Below are positions 1 through 7,308 of a stretch of 33,286 bases of DNA, piece after piece (within the stretch, counting starts at the first letter, position 1; each line of letters starts with the position of its first letter). This DNA comes from Roseococcus sp. (GTDB lineage: Bacteria; Pseudomonadota; Alphaproteobacteria; Acetobacterales; Acetobacteraceae). The position numbers and the translations under genes were made by a program. A model generated the notes under the pieces. The model had not been told where the DNA came from. It saw only the letters and a program-made list of their open reading frames with translations, and made no database searches. The stretch lies in the NCBI RefSeq assembly GCF_019747315.1, contig NZ_JAIEQY010000166.1:1-33286 (forward strand), in the 5' to 3' direction.

Positions 1-432
1 CTCCGCCTCCTGCGGGGCATGCCCCTCGGCGGCCATTGCGAAATCCAGCAGGCGGTGCGTGTAGTCGAAGGTCGGTCCCAGCACCTGGCCGCCGGGGAGG
101 TCCTTGTAAGTGGCGCTGATGCGGCGCTGCACGCGCATGGCACCCGTATCCACCGGCTCGCAGGCGGCAAAGCGCGAGAGGGTGTTGCGATAGGCGCGCA
201 GCAGGAAGGCGGCCTCGATCAGGTCGCCGCGCGCCTGCTGGATGGCGAGTGCGGCGAGGCCGCGGTCATGGCAACTGCCCTCGGCCATCACGCGGTCCAC
301 GGCGAGGCCGAGCTGCTGCTCAATTTGCCGGGGCGTGAGCGCGGGCAGCGCCTCATCGCCGCGCCGGCGTTCGGCGAGCCAGGCATGGGCAGCCTCGATC
401 GCGGCTTCGCCGCCCTTCACCGCGACATACAT
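1..432 (-). CDS. phnI: C-P lyase core complex subunit PhnI (N-terminal part, runs off the window)
   Basis: PhnI works with PhnG, PhnH and PhnL to attach phosphonate to the 1' position of ATP ribose, releasing adenine, ahead of C-P bond cleavage by PhnJ in the cytoplasm. The first 144 residues are present. They begin MYVAVKGGEAAIEAAHAWL and include the family signatures LAVDRVMAEGS, QARGDLIEAAFLLRAYR, RRISATYKDLPGGQ and GPTFDYTHRLLDFAM. The ATG at 432 shares its A with the TGA stop of phnH (TGATG), so the two genes are translationally coupled. The C-terminal part, and probably phnJKL, lie to the left of the window. The identification is firm because several conserved blocks are intact. Confidence 0.95.
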   Translation of the reverse strand, partial: MYVAVKGGEAAIEAAHAWLAERRRGDEALPALTPRQIEQQLGLAVDRVMAEGSCHDRGLAALAIQQARGDLIEAAFLLRAYRNTLSRFAACEPVDTGAMRVQRRISATYKDLPGGQVLGPTFDYTHRLLDFAMAAEGHAPQEAE

Positions 433-998
433 CAGACGGCCTCCGCGATGCGGGTGGGACGCGGCAGGGCCGCGAGGTGGCTGCCGGCGCAGAGGATGAG
501 GTCAACCCCGCGCGGGAATTGCGCGCGGTTGGCGGACCATTGGGTGGGGAAGTCGCCCGGCAGGCCGTGGGCGGCAAGGCGATGCTCGTGCTCGATGCCC
601 GGGCCGGTCAGGCGCCAGCCGGCGGCGTCATCCAGGGTGGCGATCTGCAAGATCAGCGTGGCGCTGTCCTGCGGCGTCTCATCGCTGCCCTGGTTGAGCG
701 CGGCGAGCCGCGGCATGAGCCCGAGCGCCAGGGCGAATTGTGCCTGCGCGAGGGCGACGAAGGGCGCGCCGGTGTGAAAGGCGATCCAGTCCCGCGCCTC
801 GCCCGTCGCATCGGTCCAGAGGGGCGTCTCCGAATCGGCTAGCGTTAGCAGCGCTGCTGCGGCGGCGGGTTCCAGGCCTGCCGGCAGGTCATGCAGCACG
901 GCGCACGCCTGAATGCGGCCGGGCCGGGCCATGGCATTCATCAGTGCGGAGAAACCCTCCTGCGCACCGAAGACGGTGTCGGGGAAGCCGGGCTTCAT
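432..998 (-). CDS. phnH: C-P lyase core complex subunit PhnH
   Basis: PhnH is a non-catalytic subunit of the C-P lyase core complex (PhnGHIJ) for phosphonate use as a phosphorus source. The product is 188 residues, normal for the family, starting MKPGFPDTVFGAQEGFSAL and carrying the typical NAMARPGRI segment near residue 25 and LCAG near the C-terminus. The ATG at 998 overlaps the stop of phnG by four bases (ATGA), and its own stop overlaps the phnI start, so phnG-phnH-phnI form one coupled operon. A longer upstream reading frame exists but is the antisense/out-of-frame shadow of phnG. The start is therefore set by the overlap. Confidence 0.93.
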   Translation of the reverse strand: MKPGFPDTVFGAQEGFSALMNAMARPGRIQACAVLHDLPAGLEPAAAAALLTLADSETPLWTDATGEARDWIAFHTGAPFVALAQAQFALALGLMPRLAALNQGSDETPQDSATLILQIATLDDAAGWRLTGPGIEHEHRLAAHGLPGDFPTQWSANRAQFPRGVDLILCAGSHLAALPRPTRIAEAV

Positions 999-1420
999 CG
1001 CATGGTCGCCAGGGTGGCGAAGCGGACTTCCGTGGCCGCGGCGCGTCGCGCGGTCAGGGCCGCAGCCTCCTGCTGGCGTTGCCGCAGTGGCGTCACGATC
1101 TCGGCCAAAAGCATCTCCTGCCATTCCGGCTGCTGCAGGCAGGCATCCAAAAGCGCGGCCAGTTCTGCCACGCGGCGGTCGCGCCCCAGGCGCCAGCAAT
1201 GGCCCAGTGTCCCATTCTCCAGCGTGACGGAGCAGCGGGTGATGGTGGCCTCGCCAAGGTTGAAGGCCGCGCCATCGCCGCCGGCGCGGCCGCGCAGCAT
1301 GGTCAGTCCGATTTCGGGGCCGCGGATCACGCGGTGGGCGGGCAGGGGGGAGGGAAGGTCCTGCAACTCCTCGGCGCTGGCGCGGGCGAGGATGGCCATC
1401 CATTCGGGGCGGGTCATCAT
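995..1420 (-). CDS. phnG: C-P lyase core complex subunit PhnG
   Basis: PhnG is the first gene of the leftward phosphonate operon and part of the PhnGHIJ core that makes alpha-D-ribose 1-methylphosphonate 5-triphosphate. The 141-residue product has the family block FNLGEATITRCSVTLENG around residues 53-70 and GHCWRLGRDR just after. Two ATG codons are adjacent (1420 and 1417). Neither has a Shine-Dalgarno sequence, and the palindrome TGTCTAGACA sits immediately upstream. The message could therefore be nearly leaderless if the candidate promoter at 1432-1458 is right. The gene is divergent from phnF, which probably encodes its repressor. Confidence 0.93.
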   Translation of the reverse strand: MMTRPEWMAILARASAEELQDLPSPLPAHRVIRGPEIGLTMLRGRAGGDGAAFNLGEATITRCSVTLENGTLGHCWRLGRDRRVAELAALLDACLQQPEWQEMLLAEIVTPLRQRQQEAAALTARRAAATEVRFATLATMR

Positions 1421-1421
1421 T

Positions 1422-1458
1422 TGTCTAGACAGCTATACATCCGCCCGTCTATGGTCAA
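1422..1458. promoter_or_regulatory. Divergent phnG/phnF regulatory region with palindromic operator
   Basis: TGTCTAGACA at 1422-1431 is a perfect 10-bp palindrome containing GTCTAGAC, which fits the GT-N-TA-N-AC operator pattern known for HutC/PhnF-subfamily GntR repressors. Reading toward phnG, a candidate sigma-70 promoter is TTGACC (complement of 1453-1458), 15 bp spacer, TATAGC (complement of 1432-1437). This puts the palindrome on the start site. A second imperfect half, GTCTATGG, lies at about 1447-1454. Seen: the palindrome and boxes. Inferred: repression of phnGHI by PhnF. Confidence 0.5.
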
Positions 1459-1501
1459 GTTGTTATTGCCACCCCGGAGCCGCTTCTTGGTTGAAACTTC
1501 C

Positions 1502-2239
1502 GTGACGTTCGCAGGGGCGCCGCTGGACCGCGGCGCCGGTATCGCGCTCTGGCGCCAGATCGGTGCGGCCATCGAGGCCGCGATCCGGCAGGGGCACCAC
1601 GCCCCCGGCCAGCGTCTGCCCACCGAGGCCGAGCTCGCGCAACTCTTCCGCGTGAACCGCCACACCATCCGTCGCGCCATGGAGGAGCTGGAATCGCGCG
1701 GCGTGGTGCGGGTCGAGCAGGGGCGTGGCAGCTTCGTGGCCGAGGATGTGCTGGACTACCCGCTCAACGCCCGCACGCGTTTCAGCGAAATCATCCGCGC
1801 GCAGAATCGCGAGCCTGCCGGTCGCATGCTTCGCCTGACCGAAATCCCGGCGGATCCGCGCATCGCCGAGCTCCTGGAAATCCGCCGCGGCCGCCTGGTG
1901 GTTCTGGCCGAGCGGATCGCCATGGCGGATGGCCGCCCGGTGGCGCTCGGCGCGCACCATTTCCCGCAGCATCGATTCCCCGGCATCATGGCGCTGCTGC
2001 AGGAGAATTCCTCAATCACCCATGCGTTGGCCGCTTGCGGCGTGCCGGATTACCGCCGCCGCTCGACCCGCATCACCGCCCGCATGCCCAGTGCCGAGGA
2101 GGCGGAAGTCTTGCAGCAATCGCGCAGTCGCCCGGTGCTGGTCAGCGAGGCGGTGAATGTGGATGGTGCCGGCAAGCCGGTGGACGCGACGGTCACGCGC
2201 TATGCCGCCGGCCGCACGCAGATGGTGGTGGAGTCCTGA
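1502..2239 (+). CDS. phnF: Phosphonate metabolism transcriptional regulator PhnF (GntR/HutC family)
   Basis: This is a DNA-binding regulator of the phosphonate genes. A winged helix-turn-helix occupies the first third, with GQRLPTEAELAQLFRVNRHT followed by IRRAMEELESRGVV and the wing RVEQGRGSFV. The remainder is a UTRA-type effector domain, as in HutC and PhnF. I placed the start at GTG 1502. An ATG at 1451 in the same frame would add 17 residues, but that stretch uses AT-rich codons (TTG TTA TTG) unlike the gene. It would also place the coding start inside the phnG promoter. Neither start has a clear Shine-Dalgarno. The gene runs into phnM with a two-base gap. Position and family together support PhnF. 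Confidence 0.88.
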   Translation: MTFAGAPLDRGAGIALWRQIGAAIEAAIRQGHHAPGQRLPTEAELAQLFRVNRHTIRRAMEELESRGVVRVEQGRGSFVAEDVLDYPLNARTRFSEIIRAQNREPAGRMLRLTEIPADPRIAELLEIRRGRLVVLAERIAMADGRPVALGAHHFPQHRFPGIMALLQENSSITHALAACGVPDYRRRSTRITARMPSAEEAEVLQQSRSRPVLVSEAVNVDGAGKPVDATVTRYAAGRTQMVVES

Positions 2240-2241
2240 AC

Positions 2242-3372
2242 ATGTCGTGGAAGATCACGGGCGGCCAGGTGCTGCGCGACGCACGTCTGCAACCCGGCAC
2301 GGTGGCGCTGGCCCTGGGCCGCATCGCCGAGGAGGCGCAGGGCGCCCGGCAGTTTGACGCGACCGGCCTGCTGGTGCTGCCCGGCATCGTGGACATCCAT
2401 GGCGACGCGCATGAACGCGCCCTGCAACCTCGCCCCAACGTGGATTTCCCCGCCCCCTTCGCCCTGCGCGACGCGGCGGCGCAATGCCTCGCTTCGGGCA
2501 TCACCACGGCCTATCTCGGGGTGACCCTCTCCTGGGAGCCCGGCCTGCGCTCGCTGCCCGCCTTCCTCGCCACGCTGGAGGCTCTCAAGACCCCGCCGGA
2601 TGGCCCGGAACTGCGCGTCCATCTGCGCTTTGAGGCCGATAACTTCGGCGCCGAGGCCGATGCGGTGGCGGCCATCGCCGCGGGCCAGGTGCATCTGCTG
2701 GGGTTCAACGACCATACGCCCAGCATCGTGAAGAAGCTGAAGAACCCCAAGGAGCTCGGCAAATATGCCGGCCGCGCCGGCGTCAGCGAGGCGGAGATGG
2801 TCACCCTCGCCCAGGCCGCCTTCAGCCGCCGCGCCGAGGTGCCGGCGATGCGCGCCCGCATGGCGCAGGCGGCGCAGGCCGCCGGCATCCCCATGCTCAG
2901 CCATGACGACGCGACGCTGGAAGATCGCGCCCTGTTCCGCACCCTCGGCGCCGGCATCTGCGAATTCCCGATGGCCGAGAACGTCGCCGAGGATGCCCGC
3001 GCGGCGGGCGAGGCGGTGGTGATGGGCGCGCCCAATGTGGTGCGCGGTGGCAGCCATCTCGGCTGGGCCAGCGCCGCCCCCCTGGCCGAGCGCGGCCTCG
3101 TCACCGTCCTGGCGAGCGATTACCATTGGCCGGCGCTGCTGGCTGCGCCCTTCCGCATGGCCGCGCGCGGCGCGCTGGACCTGGCGGCGAGCTGGGCGCT
3201 GGTCTCCGCCAACCCGGCCGATGCGCTGGGCTTGGCCGATCGCGGCCGTATCGCCGAAGGGCTGCGGGGGGATCTGGCGCTGACCACCCCGGAAGGGGCG
3301 ATGGCCGCGGTCTTCACCGGGGGGGAACTGGCCTGGATCGCCCCAGGCATGGCCGGGCGCCTCCAGGGCTGA
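2242..3372 (+). CDS. phnM: Alpha-D-ribose 1-methylphosphonate 5-triphosphate diphosphatase PhnM
   Basis: PhnM is an amidohydrolase-fold enzyme that removes pyrophosphate from the ribose 1-methylphosphonate 5-triphosphate made by PhnGHIL, giving the 5-monophosphate substrate of PhnJ. The 376-residue product matches the family length. Metal-site blocks are visible: LVLPGIVDIHGDAHER near residue 50, GFNDHTPS near 157, MLSHDDATLED near 215 and VLASDYHWPALL near 292. ATG 2242 lies two bases after the phnF stop, so phnF and phnM are probably co-transcribed, an arrangement that couples the repressor to one enzyme of its pathway. It converges with the small gene at 3381-3545. Confidence 0.93.
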   Translation: MSWKITGGQVLRDARLQPGTVALALGRIAEEAQGARQFDATGLLVLPGIVDIHGDAHERALQPRPNVDFPAPFALRDAAAQCLASGITTAYLGVTLSWEPGLRSLPAFLATLEALKTPPDGPELRVHLRFEADNFGAEADAVAAIAAGQVHLLGFNDHTPSIVKKLKNPKELGKYAGRAGVSEAEMVTLAQAAFSRRAEVPAMRARMAQAAQAAGIPMLSHDDATLEDRALFRTLGAGICEFPMAENVAEDARAAGEAVVMGAPNVVRGGSHLGWASAAPLAERGLVTVLASDYHWPALLAAPFRMAARGALDLAASWALVSANPADALGLADRGRIAEGLRGDLALTTPEGAMAAVFTGGELAWIAPGMAGRLQG

Positions 3373-3380
3373 GCGGCGGC

Positions 3381-3545
3381 CTACCGCGCCGCGGAGTCGG
3401 GCACGAAGACCGAGGTGGATTGCGGCGTCTCCGCTTCCTCCTTCGGCTTTTCCAGGATCAGGTAGATCCAGCCACCCGGCACGGGCAGGCGCAGCGTCCG
3501 GCGCTCCTTGTCGCTCTGGATCTTTTCCCAGGCTGGCAATTCCAT
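3381..3545 (-). CDS. Small hypothetical protein (54 residues)
   Basis: I do not recognise a family. The product starts MELPAWEKIQSDKERRTLRL and continues with PVPGGWIYLILEKPKEE, suggesting a short beta-rich fold with a charged tail. The ATG at 3545 is preceded by AGGGGG at 3555-3560 with a 9-base spacing, much better than the upstream in-frame ATG at 3572, which has no ribosome binding site. It is flanked by phnM, convergent eight bases away, and by the TPR gene upstream on the same strand. The good ribosome binding site and a sensible protein sequence make it likely real; function is unknown. Confidence 0.6.
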   Translation of the reverse strand: MELPAWEKIQSDKERRTLRLPVPGGWIYLILEKPKEEAETPQSTSVFVPDSAAR

Positions 3546-3622
3546 TTGGCGCGTTCCCCCTGAATCGCTCAACCGCGCGGATCATGCCTTGCGGGCTTGC
3601 CGGTGGTCCAGGGGGGGCCATT

Positions 3623-4102
3623 CTAGACATCGAGCCAGGGACCGAAGGCGTGGCGCAGCTGCTCCATCGTCGCGGGGTCGGGCGCCGGGGCCAGCCCGCG
3701 CCTTGCGGCCAGCAGGGTTTGCAGCGCCAGGGCGCGGCCATCCGCCGGCGCGCGGCGGAGCGCCTCGGCCAGGTCCTGCTCGGCCGCCGCATCGCGCCGC
3801 GCCAGCAATGCCAAGCCGGCGCGGGCCGTGAAGGGCACGGGATCGCGCGGCCCGGCGGCGGCGATGGCAGCGGCCAGCGTGGTCCGCGCCGCCTCCAACT
3901 CGCCCAGGCGATGCAGGGTGAGCGCACGCTCAGCCAGGAGGTCGGCGCGGCCGGGCGCCTCGCGCAGGGCCTGGTCGTAGTCGCGCAGTGCGGCGCCGAA
4001 TTCATCCAACGCGCGCCAGGCATTGCCCCGCGCCAGCAGCGCCGATGAATCCGCCAGGGCCGGGGTGGCAAGAAGCAATCCGGCCAGGATCATCCTTCGC
4101 AT
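3623..4102 (-). CDS. Exported tetratricopeptide-repeat protein
   Basis: The 159-residue product has an N-terminal signal peptide (MRRMILAGLLLATPALADSS, likely cut after ALA), so it should act in the periplasm. Two or three degenerate TPR units follow, for example GNAWRALDEFGAALRDYDQA at about 27-46 and ALTLHRLGELEAARTTLAAA at about 61-80. These resemble alanine-rich TPR adaptors that mediate protein contacts. No catalytic motif is seen. It ends FGPWLDV. The next gene upstream on this strand is a TauE exporter with a 41-base gap, so the two might be co-transcribed, but no functional link is evident. The specific partner cannot be told from sequence. Confidence 0.8.
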   Translation of the reverse strand: MRRMILAGLLLATPALADSSALLARGNAWRALDEFGAALRDYDQALREAPGRADLLAERALTLHRLGELEAARTTLAAAIAAAGPRDPVPFTARAGLALLARRDAAAEQDLAEALRRAPADGRALALQTLLAARRGLAPAPDPATMEQLRHAFGPWLDV

Positions 4103-4143
4103 GGCGAAGCCTCCCTCCGGCCCGCATCCTGCGCGCCCGCGCC

Positions 4144-4860
4144 TCAGCCCCGCAAGGCGATTGCGCTGCCCAGCAGCAGCAGACCCGCGAAGAAGACGCG
4201 CTTGAACATCGCCTCGGAGAGCCGCCCGCGCAGCCGCGCCCCGAGCGCCTGCCCGGCCAGCGCCGGCAGCAGCGCCAGCGCCGAGGCCAGCACCAGCCGC
4301 GGCTCCAGCGCGCCCGCGCCGCCCAGCAGCGCGCCCAGCGCCAGCGTCGAAACCAGGAAGGCCAGCCCCAGGGCGCGCACCAGCGCATCCCGCGCCAAGC
4401 CGATGCCCTGCAGCCAGGGCACCGCGGGAATGACAAAGACGCCCGTCGCCGCCGTCAGCGCGCCCGTCGCGGTGCCGACCACGGCCCCCCAGCGCTCCGG
4501 CCAGGCCGGCCGCCAGGCCAGCAGCCCGAGTGCCCCATAGGCGGCCAAGGCCAGCCCCAGCACCGTGGCGCCATAGCGCCCGCCAAACCCGCCCCAGAGC
4601 AACCCGCCCAGCGCCGTGCCCAGCACCACGCCGGCCAGCATGGGCCAGAGCCGGCGCGCCATGCGCCAGGCCTCCCGCGCGGGGGCGATCTGCACGAGGT
4701 TGGTGACGAAGCTCGGCAGCAGCAGCAGCGCCGCTGCTTCCACCGGGCTCGCCAGCAGGCTCAGCAGCGCCATGGCGATGGTGGGCAGGCCGAGGCCAAT
4801 CAGCCCCTTGCTGAAGCCGGCGAGCAAAAAGACAAAAGCGATCAGCGCAGAATCGATCAT
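4144..4860 (-). CDS. Sulfite exporter TauE/SafE family membrane protein
   Basis: The 238-residue product is an inner-membrane protein with about seven or eight hydrophobic helices, the usual size for PF01925 transporters that export sulfite, sulfoacetate or related organosulfur anions. The N-terminal repeat starts with FLLAGFSKGLIGLGLPTIAM (about 11-30), the typical GxxxGxxG-like entry of the family. The second repeat has GALTAATGVFVIPAVPWLQG (about 133-152). No sulfur-metabolism neighbour gives the substrate, so it should not be named more finely. ATG 4860 opens directly into the first membrane segment. Confidence in the family is high and in the substrate low. Confidence 0.88.
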   Translation of the reverse strand: MIDSALIAFVFLLAGFSKGLIGLGLPTIAMALLSLLASPVEAAALLLLPSFVTNLVQIAPAREAWRMARRLWPMLAGVVLGTALGGLLWGGFGGRYGATVLGLALAAYGALGLLAWRPAWPERWGAVVGTATGALTAATGVFVIPAVPWLQGIGLARDALVRALGLAFLVSTLALGALLGGAGALEPRLVLASALALLPALAGQALGARLRGRLSEAMFKRVFFAGLLLLGSAIALRG

Positions 4861-4924
4861 GGCCCGAGGCTACTCGCCCCGGGTTATGTGAAGCTTCGGC
4901 AAATGCCGAACTCAGGCGCATCGC

Positions 4925-5845
4925 TCACGCATCGGAGCGGTAGATCTCGATCATGTCGGCCAGCAGCTTCAGGGCTTCGTCGCGCGGGCGCTGGAAGGCG
5001 TTGCGGCCGACGATGGAGCCATTGCCGCCACCCGCATGGATCGCGCGCGCGGTGTCCAGCAGCGCATCGGCGCCGCCCATTTCCCCGCCCGAGAAGACCA
5101 CGAGGCGACGGCCGCCGAAGCAGGCCTGCACCACATGGGCGATGCGGGCCGCGGCGTCCTTCACGTTCACCGGGTTCTGCTCATAGGTCTTCTTCGCCGC
5201 ATCCAGCGAGATCGCCTCGGTCGGCGGCTTCACCTTGATGATGTGGGCCCCCATCAGCGCGGCCATGTGCGCGGCATAGGCGCAGATGTCGAGCGCCGTC
5301 TCACCCACCTTGTCCAGCATCGGGCCACGCGGATAGGACCAGACGACGACGGCAAGGCCGGCCGCCTTGGCTTCCGCCGAAAGCTCGCGCAGCTCTTCCA
5401 TCAGCTCGAACTGGTATTCGCTGCCGGGATAGATGGTGAAGCCGATGGCCGAGCAGCCCAGGCGCAGCGCATCCGCCACCGTCGCGGTCACGGCCTGGTC
5501 CTTCGTGGTGGACAGGCTGTTGGAGCTGTTGACCTTCAGGATGGTCGGGATGGCGCCGGCGAAGGTCGCGGCGCCGGCCTCGATCATGCCGAGCGGCGCG
5601 GCATAGGCGTTCAGGCCGGCATCCAGCGCCAGGCGGAAATGGTAGCGCGGGTCATAGGCATCGGGGTTCGGGCCGAAGCTGCGCGCCGGGCCATGCTCGA
5701 AGCCCTGGTCCACCGGCAGGATCACCATGCGGCCGGTGCCGCCCAGGCGGCCCTGCATGAGGATGCGGGAGAGGTTGGCCTTGGTGCCGGGGTTGTCGCT
5801 CTCGTACCAGTCGAGAATCTGCCTCACCTTGCGCGTCAGCTTCAT
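4925..5845 (-). CDS. fbaB: Class I fructose-bisphosphate aldolase (DhnA type)
   Basis: This enzyme interconverts fructose 1,6-bisphosphate with dihydroxyacetone phosphate and glyceraldehyde 3-phosphate through a Schiff-base lysine in glycolysis or gluconeogenesis. The 306-residue product carries MVILPVDQGFEHGPARSF near residue 40, KVNSSNSLSTTKDQA near 110, GCSAIGFTIYPGSEYQ near 138, and HIIKVKPPTEAI near 205, where a lysine is the likely Schiff-base residue. FSGGEMGGADALLD and GGNGSIVGRNAFQRP follow as phosphate-binding loops. ATG 5845 has AGGAAG eight or so bases upstream. This is the archaeal/bacterial class IA family rather than the zinc class II enzyme. The leader 5846-5943 shows no clear promoter. 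Confidence 0.93.
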   Translation of the reverse strand: MKLTRKVRQILDWYESDNPGTKANLSRILMQGRLGGTGRMVILPVDQGFEHGPARSFGPNPDAYDPRYHFRLALDAGLNAYAAPLGMIEAGAATFAGAIPTILKVNSSNSLSTTKDQAVTATVADALRLGCSAIGFTIYPGSEYQFELMEELRELSAEAKAAGLAVVVWSYPRGPMLDKVGETALDICAYAAHMAALMGAHIIKVKPPTEAISLDAAKKTYEQNPVNVKDAAARIAHVVQACFGGRRLVVFSGGEMGGADALLDTARAIHAGGGNGSIVGRNAFQRPRDEALKLLADMIEIYRSDA

Positions 5846-5943
5846 GGGGCGCTTCCTTTCAGTCTTGGCGGGCCGATTCGCCAGCCGCTTGCGGATTCGG
5901 GGGGTCGGGATCGGACCACGCGATCCAACCGTCGCGCGGGGTC

Positions 5944-6357
5944 TTAGGGCAGATCGAGCCAGCGTGAAAGATGGCAAACACCCTGCGGCTTGCGCAAATC
6001 CACCCGTGCGAGATCGAGCGCCGGCGGGGCTGCCGGCAGCAGCCGGGCGCCCAAGCCCACCGCCAGTTCCGCCAGCGCATCGAAGGCCGGGCTGGCAGGG
6101 TCCAGCACCACCTGGGGCAGGCCCGCGCGCAGCGCCGCCAGTGCATGGCCGGGCGCCCCCGCAGCATCCAGGATGGCCAGCGGCAGCGCCCCATGCGGCG
6201 CCAGCAGCGCCACGAAGCCCGCCACCCCCAGATACCCCGCGACCCCCGGCGCCGAGAGCAGCGCGACCGGCCGCCCCGCCGCGACCTCCAGCGTGGCGGC
6301 CACGTCGCGCGCCCCATGCACGATCACTGCCCGCCGCGCCTCTGGCGTGATGACCAC
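5944..6357 (-). CDS. Conserved-looking hypothetical protein (137 residues)
   Basis: I do not recognise a family with certainty. The product is alanine- and leucine-rich, beginning MVITPEARRAVIVHGARDVA, and has alternating short beta-strand and helix segments such as AGRPVALLSAPGVAGYLGV and LPQVVLDPASPAFDALAEL. This suggests a small alpha/beta (Rossmann-like) domain. It ends CHLSRWLDLP. It lies upstream of the aldolase on the same strand, about 98 bases away, and diverges from the zapA pair. Third-position GC bias is consistent with coding. The location between a glycolytic gene and a cell-division gene does not fix a role. Confidence 0.65.
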   Translation of the reverse strand: MVITPEARRAVIVHGARDVAATLEVAAGRPVALLSAPGVAGYLGVAGFVALLAPHGALPLAILDAAGAPGHALAALRAGLPQVVLDPASPAFDALAELAVGLGARLLPAAPPALDLARVDLRKPQGVCHLSRWLDLP

Positions 6358-6467
6358 CTAACGCGCCTCCGGCGCGATGACGGCCCGATGTGGTTGACCC
6401 TGGCCCGGCTGCATGCCAACGCTTTCCCATGGGCCGCGCTGCCGCGTCCAGCGCCCAGGAGCAGGAA

Positions 6468-6692
6468 TTGGACTCGAACGACATCACCTTGCGCGCGGCC
6501 GACCGGCTGGAGGCCGCGCTGGAACGGCTGGCAGTGGTGCTGGAAGCCCGGCTGGCCGCGCCCCTACCCGTGCACCCCGCCATGCCGGACATGGTGCCCC
6601 GCGACGAGGTCGCGCAGCTTTCGGCGCGGCTGGACGCGGCGCTGGAGCGGCTGCGCGGCGTGCTGGGCGATGACGGCGGCACCGGGATCTGA
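6468..6692 (+). CDS. Small coiled-coil protein upstream of zapA
   Basis: The 74-residue product is mostly helix with heptad-like spacing of leucine and alanine, as in ADRLEAALERLAVVLEARLA and QLSARLDAALERLRGVLG, separated by a proline-rich turn. In alphaproteobacteria a short coiled-coil protein (DUF4164-like) often precedes zapA, and this may be that protein. That assignment is by context and shape only. I chose TTG 6468 because AGGAG ends six bases upstream. An ATG at 6429 in frame would add 13 residues but has no ribosome binding site. The stop lies 14 bases before zapA, so they are very likely co-transcribed. Confidence 0.65.
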   Translation: MDSNDITLRAADRLEAALERLAVVLEARLAAPLPVHPAMPDMVPRDEVAQLSARLDAALERLRGVLGDDGGTGI

Positions 6693-6706
6693 GAGGGGAG
6701 GCTCCG

Positions 6707-7060
6707 ATGGGCCAGGTCAATGTTCGCGTGAATGGCTACAACCACACCATCGGTTGCAAGGATGGCGAGGAGCAGCACGTCCAGGACCTCGTCTCCCAGC
6801 TGGAGGAGAAGGTGCGCGTCATCCGCTCCATGGGCGGGCAGTTCAGCGAGTCGCGCATGCTGCTGCATGTCGCGCTGCTGTTCGCCGATGAGGCGAATGA
6901 CCTGCGCGTGGATCTGACGCGGCTGCGCAGCCAGGGGCCCGCGGCCCAGCACAGCGCGCCGCCGCCGCCACCCGCCGCACCCGACCCGCGCCTGGCCGAG
7001 CGCCTCTCGCGCATCGCCGAACGCATCGAAGGCATCGCGACCGCCATCGAGAAGAGCTGA
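6707..7060 (+). CDS. zapA: Cell division protein ZapA
   Basis: ZapA is a cytoplasmic FtsZ-ring cross-linking protein. The 117-residue product shows the ZapA domain in its first 75 residues: MGQVNVRVNGYNHTIGCKDG, EEQHVQDLVSQLEEKVRVIR and LLHVALLFADEANDLR. A proline-rich linker follows near 85, then a C-terminal helix IAERIEGIATAIEKS that would form the coiled coil of the dimer. A strong GAGGGGAGG ribosome binding site precedes ATG 6707. The gene directly precedes the 6S RNA, a gene order conserved across many proteobacteria, which supports both calls. Confidence 0.93.
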   Translation: MGQVNVRVNGYNHTIGCKDGEEQHVQDLVSQLEEKVRVIRSMGGQFSESRMLLHVALLFADEANDLRVDLTRLRSQGPAAQHSAPPPPPAAPDPRLAERLSRIAERIEGIATAIEKS

Positions 7061-7078
7061 CCGCCCCACCGCCCTTCC

Positions 7079-7107
7079 TTGCTTTTCGGGCCGCGACGCC
7101 CTACCTC
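7079..7107 (+). promoter_or_regulatory. Candidate sigma-70 promoter of the 6S RNA
   Basis: TTGCTT at 7079-7084 and TACCTC at 7102-7107 are separated by 17 bases, which would start transcription near 7114, just ahead of the closing stem of the 6S RNA. The -35 box is good and the -10 box is weak. The assignment depends mostly on position. Confidence 0.4.
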
Positions 7108-7113
7108 TGACGG

Positions 7114-7280
7114 GCGAGGCTGCCCGGTGCGTCCGGTCAGACATCCCCAGGGCCAATACGCATCTCCCGGGAACTGGCGCTGGTCGGGCCGTGGTCCGAC
7201 TACCTGGTGCCCACCTGCTTATGGCAGGCCTTGGGAGGATGCAGGAACCAACGGCCAGGGTGGCTTCGCACCTCTTTCGC
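7114..7280 (+). ncRNA. ssrS: 6S RNA (SsrS)
   Basis: 6S RNA mimics an open promoter and sequesters the housekeeping RNA polymerase holoenzyme in stationary phase. The segment directly follows zapA and folds as a long irregular hairpin. The closing stem pairs GGTGCG (7126-7131) with CGCACC (7267-7272). An inner stem pairs GCATCTCCC (7160-7168) with GGGAGGATGC (7233-7242, one bulge). The apical arm pairs GGCGC and GGTCGG with CCGACTACC and GTGCC (about 7176-7211), and a short hairpin CCTGC/GCAGG sits near 7214-7228 on the 3' side of the central bubble, as in the family. Ends are approximate, within about 10 bases. The fold and location were worked out by eye; a covariance-model search would settle it. 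Confidence 0.8.
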
Positions 7281-7308
7281 CACGCCGGCGCGGCCACGGA
7301 CGCGGCGT

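Noticed and set aside
3988-5238. Rightward frame opposite the TPR, TauE and aldolase genes
   Set aside because: Crosses three real genes and is proline/arginine/glutamine-rich without domains.
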